From: Lytechinus pictus
Taxonomy: Eukaryota > Echinodermata > Echinoidea > Temnopleuroida > Toxopneustidae
DNA length: 64,000 bases
Reading direction: 5' to 3'
Assembly (NCBI RefSeq): GCF_037042905.1
Contig: NC_087261.1
Location: 15,870,917 to 15,934,916 of the forward strand
A program made the position numbers and the translations under genes. The notes below the pieces were generated by a model. The model saw only the letters and a program-made list of their open reading frames with translations, was not told the origin of the DNA and did not search any database. This document shows, one piece after another, positions 59,190 through 64,000 of this stretch (the first letter of the stretch is position 1; every line of letters starts with the position of its first letter).

Positions 59190-59715
59190 GGGGGGGGCAG
59201 GAGGGGTGCGCGAGAGAGGAAGGAGGGGTGCATGGGAGGGGAGTGAGAGGTGGATGACAAATGGATGAGAGGGGAAGGAGAGGTGCATGAGAGAGGAGGG
59301 AGGGTGCATGACAGGGGATGGAGAGGTGGATGACAAATGGATGAGAGGGGAAGGAGAGGTGCATGAGAGAGGAAGGAGGGGTGCATGACAGGGAATGGAG
59401 AGGTGGATGACAAATGGATGAGAGGGGAAGGAGAGGTGCATGAGAGAGGAAGGAGGGGTGCATGAGAGGGGAGTGAGAGGTGCATGAGAGGGATATCAGA
59501 TGTGTATGAGAAGGGAGGGAGGGAGGGGTGCAGCCAACGAGAGCAAAGAGGGGTGTACCAGAGTAATGTATAGGGGGGCATGTCAGGTGCATAAGAGGGG
59601 AGGGTGGGGTGGAACCAAGGAGAGCAAAGGGGGTGTACCAGAGTAAGGTATAGGGGGACAGGACAGGAGCATAAGAGGGGAGGGTGGGGGCGCAGCCAAG
59701 GAGAGCAAAGGAGGT
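59190..59715 (-). repeat. Pyrimidine-rich minisatellite directly upstream of exon C'
   Basis: On the plus strand it is A/G-rich: GAGAGGTGCATGAGAGAGG and GTGGATGACAAATGGATGAG recur. A higher-order period of about 77 bp is visible at 59251, 59328 and 59404, and a second type of about 80 bp (GGTGTACCAGAGTAA) at 59551, 59631 and 59711. On the gene's strand this is a C/T tract of about 515 bases ending about 20 bases before the C' acceptor. The array is open in several frames only because of its composition; the resulting long reading frames are not genes. Confidence 0.88.
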
Positions 59716-60392
59716 GTACCAGATTGACAAATCAATTACATGTAGTTCACGAAATATGGAAACCAAATAAAAAAGAATAATAAGAATTATGGACAATAGG
59801 AAATAATTAACAGGAAAATGAAGAGAAATGCATGCACGGGAGAATCATGAGAAGAAAAAAAATCATAATTGATTCATTTGGGTGGAAGAGAGTGAGAGAA
59901 TCAAATGATTAGAGCACAAGGGGTAGAAGTAGGGGTAGGGATAGAGGGAGATGGAATAAAAATATTACATGGATTTGCAGCAAATAAGAAACAAGTTGGT
60001 GAAGAGAACAGTGCATGATGGGATTAGTGGTAGGATTGTCGAGAGACGTATGGGAGTGGGGAAGAAGCAAAACAGAAAACAAACTCACTTCAAATTCACT
60101 TACAAACAGGTATTGTTTTTTATAACAAATAATGCATCATTAGATTTTATTATAAAGGGAGAACAAGGCTCTGGTAGAGAACAATCGCCATGAATGAATC
60201 CTGGATATTTAATTGAAAGAGATTTAGGATTAAGGTTAGGATTTTAATAAGGTTCTGTGTTTAAAGTTTGCTTCAGCATGCATATTTCTTCATAGGTTTA
60301 CATCCAGACATCATAGCACAAGTAAATTGATTGGATTATTCAGTTTTGGCTGTGTTCACTACCAAGCCTTGTGCTCACCTACACAAACCCAC
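59716..60392 (-). other. Intron between C and C'
   Basis: Purine-rich on the plus strand for the first half; no further feature. Confidence 0.5.
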
Positions 60393-60489
60393 CTTGGACT
60401 CTGGATAAACTTCTTTAAAGAATGTTGGCATCCAATTTATTATAATAAAGTATGAAAATATGACGCACAAGTGACTAATGGCCAATGCC
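60393..60489 (-). CDS. SLC17A9: SLC17A9-like transporter, exon C
   Basis: 97 nt: the first G completes Trp, then ALAISHLCVIFSYFII, INWMPTFFKEVYPESK. Acceptor CTTTCCTTTCTCAG, donor AAG/GTGGGTTTG. It aligns without gaps to the SLC17A9 segment ending SWLPTFFEExFPDAKG. The donor GTGGGT is weaker than that of the other exons, which could leave room for choice between C and C'. The residue after the exon (G of GWVYN) comes from exon D. Confidence 0.88.
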
Positions 60490-61347
60490 CTGAGAAAGGA
60501 AAGGAGAGAATGAATGAAAATAAACGAAAAACTTTGCTTCCTTTTTTTTTCTACTTCATTTCCCATCACTCTGGTCCAGGCCGGTTTCATAATAAGAAGT
60601 CATAAAAAAGTCTTATTTAACAAATATGTAATTAAAATGGACCTCTTGTAGTCATAATTCAACAAAATCCGCACAAAAGTTCTTGAACATATTTTTCTGA
60701 ATGGTTTGATAGTAAATTTATCATTTAAGGAGGGGGGGGGGGGTCATATTTAAAGACCTTATTATTTCAAGCCAACAGGTAATCAATATATTTATCTAAT
60801 TTTCTGAAATTAGACAAACCCATGAGGGATTGTATAGCTATTATTTCATGTCTGTGGCTTACTGGTAGAAATGACTTTGGTTTAATAACTAAGGAAACAA
60901 ACTTTGATAGTCGTAGACCAGTGAAACTGGATGACGAAGATCACAGGCTCAATCTAGCTAATTATGTAAATTGCGTCATTTAATGAATCTTGTTATTCCC
61001 TTACAGTTACCATGTACATGTAGTAACAGTCTGAGGCCAGAGTTTCTCAACCAATTGTGAACCCCTCCCGGTCTGCTATGCAAACTCGCCTCTCCAGTTA
61101 AGTGGTCCGAATGGTATGAATACGCAGCCTACGATGACTTGTGCACTGATTGTATACTGAAATTGAAAGAGCAAGTCATATGCCTGCAGACTACCCCCCC
61201 CCCCCCTTGAATTGGTATGATGCAATAGGTTGTGTAGTTGAATTGCATAGCCTATATTACTACAATCTCTTCTCAATCAATCATAAACCAAACGTATGCC
61301 TACTGGGTTAGGTGTTCTACCACTTGAGACCGAAAATAGAACAAAGC
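60490..61347 (-). other. Intron between B and C
   Basis: G-run near 60732 and C-run near 61195. No other feature. Confidence 0.45.
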
Positions 61348-61500
61348 AGGGTTCCGTTTCAGAAAGACTAGTTTATAATAACAAATGCGCAATTTCTACA
61401 ACAAATTTAACATCAGCCAATCAGATTGAAGGATTTTCAGTAGCTTTTAACTGCTATTGAAATTTTTTCATTATAAAAAGTTTTATGAAACATAGGCCCA
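61348..61500. mobile_element. Short inverted-repeat element with a CAGCCAATCAGATT core
   Basis: GGTTCCGTTTCAGAAAGACT and AAGTTTTATGAAACATAGGC are degenerate inverted ends. Related in layout to 51280-51409. Confidence 0.5.
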
Positions 61501-61512
61501 GAACTGACTCAC

Positions 61513-61749
61513 CAAAAAGGTTTCTTAGTAAGAAGCTTCATGATAGGCAGGCTTTTCTTTTCTTCATCCTCCTTCCTCGTTCCTGCTCGACCATTTTGGA
61601 ATGAGAAGAATGTTTTTCTCCTCTGTTTCCTCGAGAATGATTGGATGACAGTTGCTACGACGATAGAGATGATACCAAAGAAATAGAAGACGTAATGCCA
61701 GTTGGAATGATCCATTATAATTGAACCTATTGCACCGGTGAGGAGTGTA
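61513..61749 (-). CDS. SLC17A9: SLC17A9-like transporter, exon B
   Basis: 237 nt. With the GG of exon A it opens GTLLTGAIGSIIMD, then HSNWHYVFYFFGIISIVVAT, then a long basic and acidic cytosolic loop (FSRKQRRKTF, RKEDEEKKS) and LLTKKPFW, where Trp is split by the donor TG/GTGAGTCAG. The acceptor is TCCAACACAG. Human SLC17A9 has GTLLTGAVGSLLL ... W ... FYFSGG and then LFRKPAVW at matching places. The loop between helices 6 and 7 is the least conserved part, as in the family. Confidence 0.9.
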
Positions 61750-61769
61750 CTGTGTTGGAAAACAAAAGA

Positions 61770-62100
61770 AAGAAAGCTACAACTACAGCTGAATCTCTTG
61801 AAGCCACATAAATCTGTTCATAAAGTACAGAGATACATGTAACATTTCTTGACTTGAACAAAATTATGTATCAGATTTCATTTACTTTTAACCATCTACA
61901 TGTACTTCTCTGATTAAAAAAAAAAAAAAAAAAAACACTACATAAGATAATATACAACTACAGTTAAATCTCTTTAAGGCCACTGACATGTATTCATATA
62001 GTACAAAGATTTACATTTCATGACTTAAAAGAAAAAATATATGTGTGTCTGATCTCATTCAAACTTTTAACTACCTACTTCTCTGATTAAACAAACAATT
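61770..62100 (-). repeat. Two diverged tandem copies upstream of exon B
   Basis: CAACTACAGCTGAATCTCTT near 61781 and CAACTACAGTTAAATCTCTT near 61956 start units of about 175 bases, both continuing with GTACA-AGAT and CTTCTCTGATTAAA. An A-run separates them. Confidence 0.75.
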
Positions 62101-62173
62101 AAATTCCTGTTGTTTAACTTGGATTCCCCCTTTAATAAGGTTTTTCCAAGCTCTTCATCTGATGGCTATTTGG

Positions 62174-62551
62174 GCCATTCTTGGTCATGTGTGTGACCAA
62201 AATTGCAACAAATCTTCATTTGAATTAGTTGTAAATATAACAATTGTAAGAGATTTAAAATCAAAGCTTATACAACATTAACATGTTTAGTCAGCTATCG
62301 TTTGGAGATACTTTTTGCTGTCTCCAATATGCAGGTTCAAGGTCAGAGGTCAACAGAAGTGGGTTACGTGTGTGACTTCACACAGCATGATTTTGAAAGT
62401 TTAATTTCATTTTGAATTTCCTGTGAATTACAAAATAAAATTAAACTTTCAAAATCATTATAATTATTTATAAGTCTCTCAAATTTTGAGATTCATAATA
62501 AAAGTCATGATTTGTCACAACTTCTATCACACACATGACCAAGAATGGCCA
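62174..62551. mobile_element. 378-bp foldback element
   Basis: GGCCATTCTTGGTCATGTGT and ACACATGACCAAGAATGGCC are perfect inverted ends. A second near-perfect inverted repeat (ATTTTGAAAGTTTAATTT / AAATTAAACTTTCAAAAT) lies inside at about 62392-62457. Confidence 0.85.
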
Positions 62552-62778
62552 ATTTGTGTAATTCCTTCTCAATTTCCTTCAAAAAGCAATAAAAATTTGG
62601 GAGATTTTATCTGAAAAAAAACCTACTTGGTTCCATGACATCTGCTCTGGCGCCAATTTGCTCCGCTCTAAATTCCACACACTAATCGAACGACCAGCTT
62701 CAACCCTGGGTTTAACACTACACACTACCCTAAACCTAACATAAAACCCTATTGCAACCCTAACACTACATGTACATC

Positions 62779-63342
62779 TTAAAGGGGTACTCCGGGCTGA
62801 AAATATTTATATCTAAAATAATAGAGTAAGATTTACAGAGCAAACTGCTGAACATTTCATCAGAATCGGATAACAAATTTGAATTTTAAAGTTCAGCAAT
62901 ATTTTGTGAAATTAGTTATATGCATGTCATCATGAATATTCATTAGATTGACTGATGATGTCACGTCCCCACCTTCTAATTTCTTATGTTATTACATGAA
63001 ATCATAATTGTTTCATTTTTTCATATATGTAAGAATAATGTGTCTCCTTTACAATGAAATAAGTTGCAGCAATGAATATCTGATGCACTAAATCAGTTGT
63101 CAATCCATTAACCTAATTTCATATAATAAAATACGAAAAACAAGTGGGGATATGATATCATCAAGTTGCTCATTGAATATTCATGAAGACATGCCTCCAA
63201 CTGATTCACCGGAATAATGCAAATCTTTAAAATGCCATAACTTTGTTATTCCTAGTCCGATTTGATCAAATTTTCAGTGTTTTGTTTGTCTGATTTTTCT
63301 TTATCTGTTTAAATCAAATTATTCTCAGCCTGGAGCATCCCT
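62779..63342. mobile_element. MITE, GGGTACTCCGGGCTG family
   Basis: TTAAAGGGGTACTCCGGGCT on the left and CAGCCTGGAGCATCCCT on the right; the last bases of the right end are mutated. Confidence 0.85.
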
Positions 63343-63387
63343 GATGAAATTAAACCCAAAGCAATTGTCGCGTCACCACCTACTTAC

Positions 63388-63487
63388 CCTAAAGAACTAG
63401 CTGCAAACACACATGACATGACATACGCCCTCTTATCGGCTGCCACCTTTTGACTAAGTAAACTAGTCAGTGACGGATAATGAACGC
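63388..63487 (-). CDS. SLC17A9: SLC17A9-like vesicular nucleotide transporter, first exon in window (A)
   Basis: 100 nt on the minus strand. After the split glycine it reads VHYPSLTSLLSQKVAADKRA and YVMSCVFAASSLG. Human SLC17A9 has GVYFPALTSLLSQKV at this point, which is the basis for the family call. SLC17A9 (VNUT) is a 12-helix major-facilitator protein that loads ATP and other nucleotides into secretory vesicles and lysosomes using membrane potential. The exons in this window, A-B-C-D-E-F, join in phase to about 298 residues, roughly the last two thirds of a 430-440 residue protein; the N-terminal helices lie beyond 64000. Acceptor TTTATGTTTCAG, donor GG/GTAAGTAGG. Another SLC17 member is possible but less likely. 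Confidence 0.88.
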
Positions 63488-63680
63488 CTGAAACATAAAC
63501 ACACATAGCATGGTAAAAGTAGCCTTCTGACAAAGTAAAGTAGTCAGCGATGGATAATGAACACTTGAAACATAAATACACATAGCAGGATAAAAGTAAC
63601 ATTTTGACTAAGTAAACTAGTCAGTCATGGGTAGGGACCTCCTGAAACAAAAACACACATACATGTAGCATAGCTCTTGC
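63448..63680 (-). repeat. Three tandem 77-bp copies of the exon A acceptor region
   Basis: Units start at 63448, 63525 and 63602, exactly 77 bases apart. Each contains about 40 bases of exon A (GATAATGAACRCYTGAAACA on the plus strand) plus about 37 bases of the intron before it, including the TTTCAG-type acceptor. Unit 1 is the real exon start; unit 2 has TTTCAAG and unit 3 TTTCAG with a changed exon part. As 77 is not a multiple of three, using an upstream acceptor would shift the frame. Confidence 0.9.
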
Positions 63681-64000
63681 CACTGACGACAATAAAGCTC
63701 GGTGACAACTGTCCAGATTGTATTCATTTATTGCACGTTGAATTAAATAAATGATAACACAAAGATAACCTATACAAAGAGTAAAGTCTAGAGATGACTA
63801 TGAAGTAGAAAATATAATCAGTTAAACTTAAGTTATTAAGTTGGAATCTCTATTTCAAAACTCAAATATGTGAACTACAATATGTAGATCTGTCTCTCAT
63901 TTGTGAACAACAAATGAGAGAGAGAGAGAGAGAAAAAAAAGAACTTATCATGACTATCATCCCAGCGTATAAAATACATGAGGGCAACTGGCAATTTTGC
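63681..64000 (-). other. Intron upstream of exon A
   Basis: A (GA)n run lies at about 63916-63932. No exon seen before the window edge. Confidence 0.5.

Noticed and set aside
58965..59796. Long minus-strand reading frames (up to about 240 codons) rich in Pro, Ser, His
   Set aside because: They run through the pyrimidine minisatellite in three frames at once; openness comes from composition. Only the exon C' part at 59076-59172 is coding.
48091..63487. C/C' and E/E' as remnants of a whole-gene tandem duplication
   Set aside because: The order is A-B-C-C'-D-E-E'-F with single A, B, D and F. A duplicated gene would give blocks in series, not interleaved exon pairs.

Overview
This is a window of animal nuclear DNA: AT-rich, mostly non-coding, with small exons separated by long introns that obey GT-AG, and very dense in short inverted-repeat transposable elements, tRNA-derived SINEs and tandem arrays. 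The repeat style resembles what I recall of sea urchin and other echinoderm genomes, for example short elements whose ends read AAAGGACAAGTCCACC or AAAGGGATGGTCC, and a satellite built on CTCGCGCTTCGCGCTCGCA. An echinoderm, probably a sea urchin, is my best guess; this is inference and was not checked by a search.

Three genes can be recognised from spliced exons, and none is visible as one long reading frame. (1) At the left edge, on the minus strand, 689-826 is an early exon of LTV1, the 40S ribosome-assembly factor; the rest runs off the left edge. A CACGTG-bearing promoter-like interval lies near 3.0-3.3 kb. (2) On the plus strand, a TCF24-type bHLH transcription factor is split into a large exon (15676-16326) and a tiny last exon (33521-33586), separated by a 17.2 kb intron full of mobile elements. 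The splice restores the family tail HPVK/KWPMRSRLY. (3) On the minus strand, 48091-63487 holds the last two thirds of an SLC17A9-type vesicular nucleotide transporter. Its exons are A (63388-63487), B (61513-61749), C (60393-60489), C' (59076-59172), D (56728-56850), E (54890-55061), E' (50767-50938) and F (48091-48260, with the stop). The 5' exons lie beyond 64000.

The most striking part is the SLC17A9-like gene. Exons C/C' are two versions of one 97-nt exon and E/E' two versions of one 172-nt exon. The lengths and phases are identical within each pair, and because the lengths are not multiples of three, only one of each pair can be used if the frame is to stay open. That predicts four isoforms differing in two transmembrane regions. 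The same gene carries tandem arrays made from its own splice junctions: about thirty copies of a roughly 63-bp unit spanning the 3' end and donor of E', about eight copies of a donor-bearing unit downstream of E, and three exact 77-bp copies of the acceptor of A. A roughly 515-bp pyrimidine-rich array (minus strand) also sits directly upstream of the acceptor of C'. This locus is my leading candidate for something undescribed.

The left part (about 5.9-14.5 kb) is dominated by a satellite with a unit of about 100 bp and a 4.8 kb imperfect palindrome centred near 11,910, resembling a large foldback element. Between genes I see nested MITEs, several with clear target-site duplications, and no further convincing coding exons.
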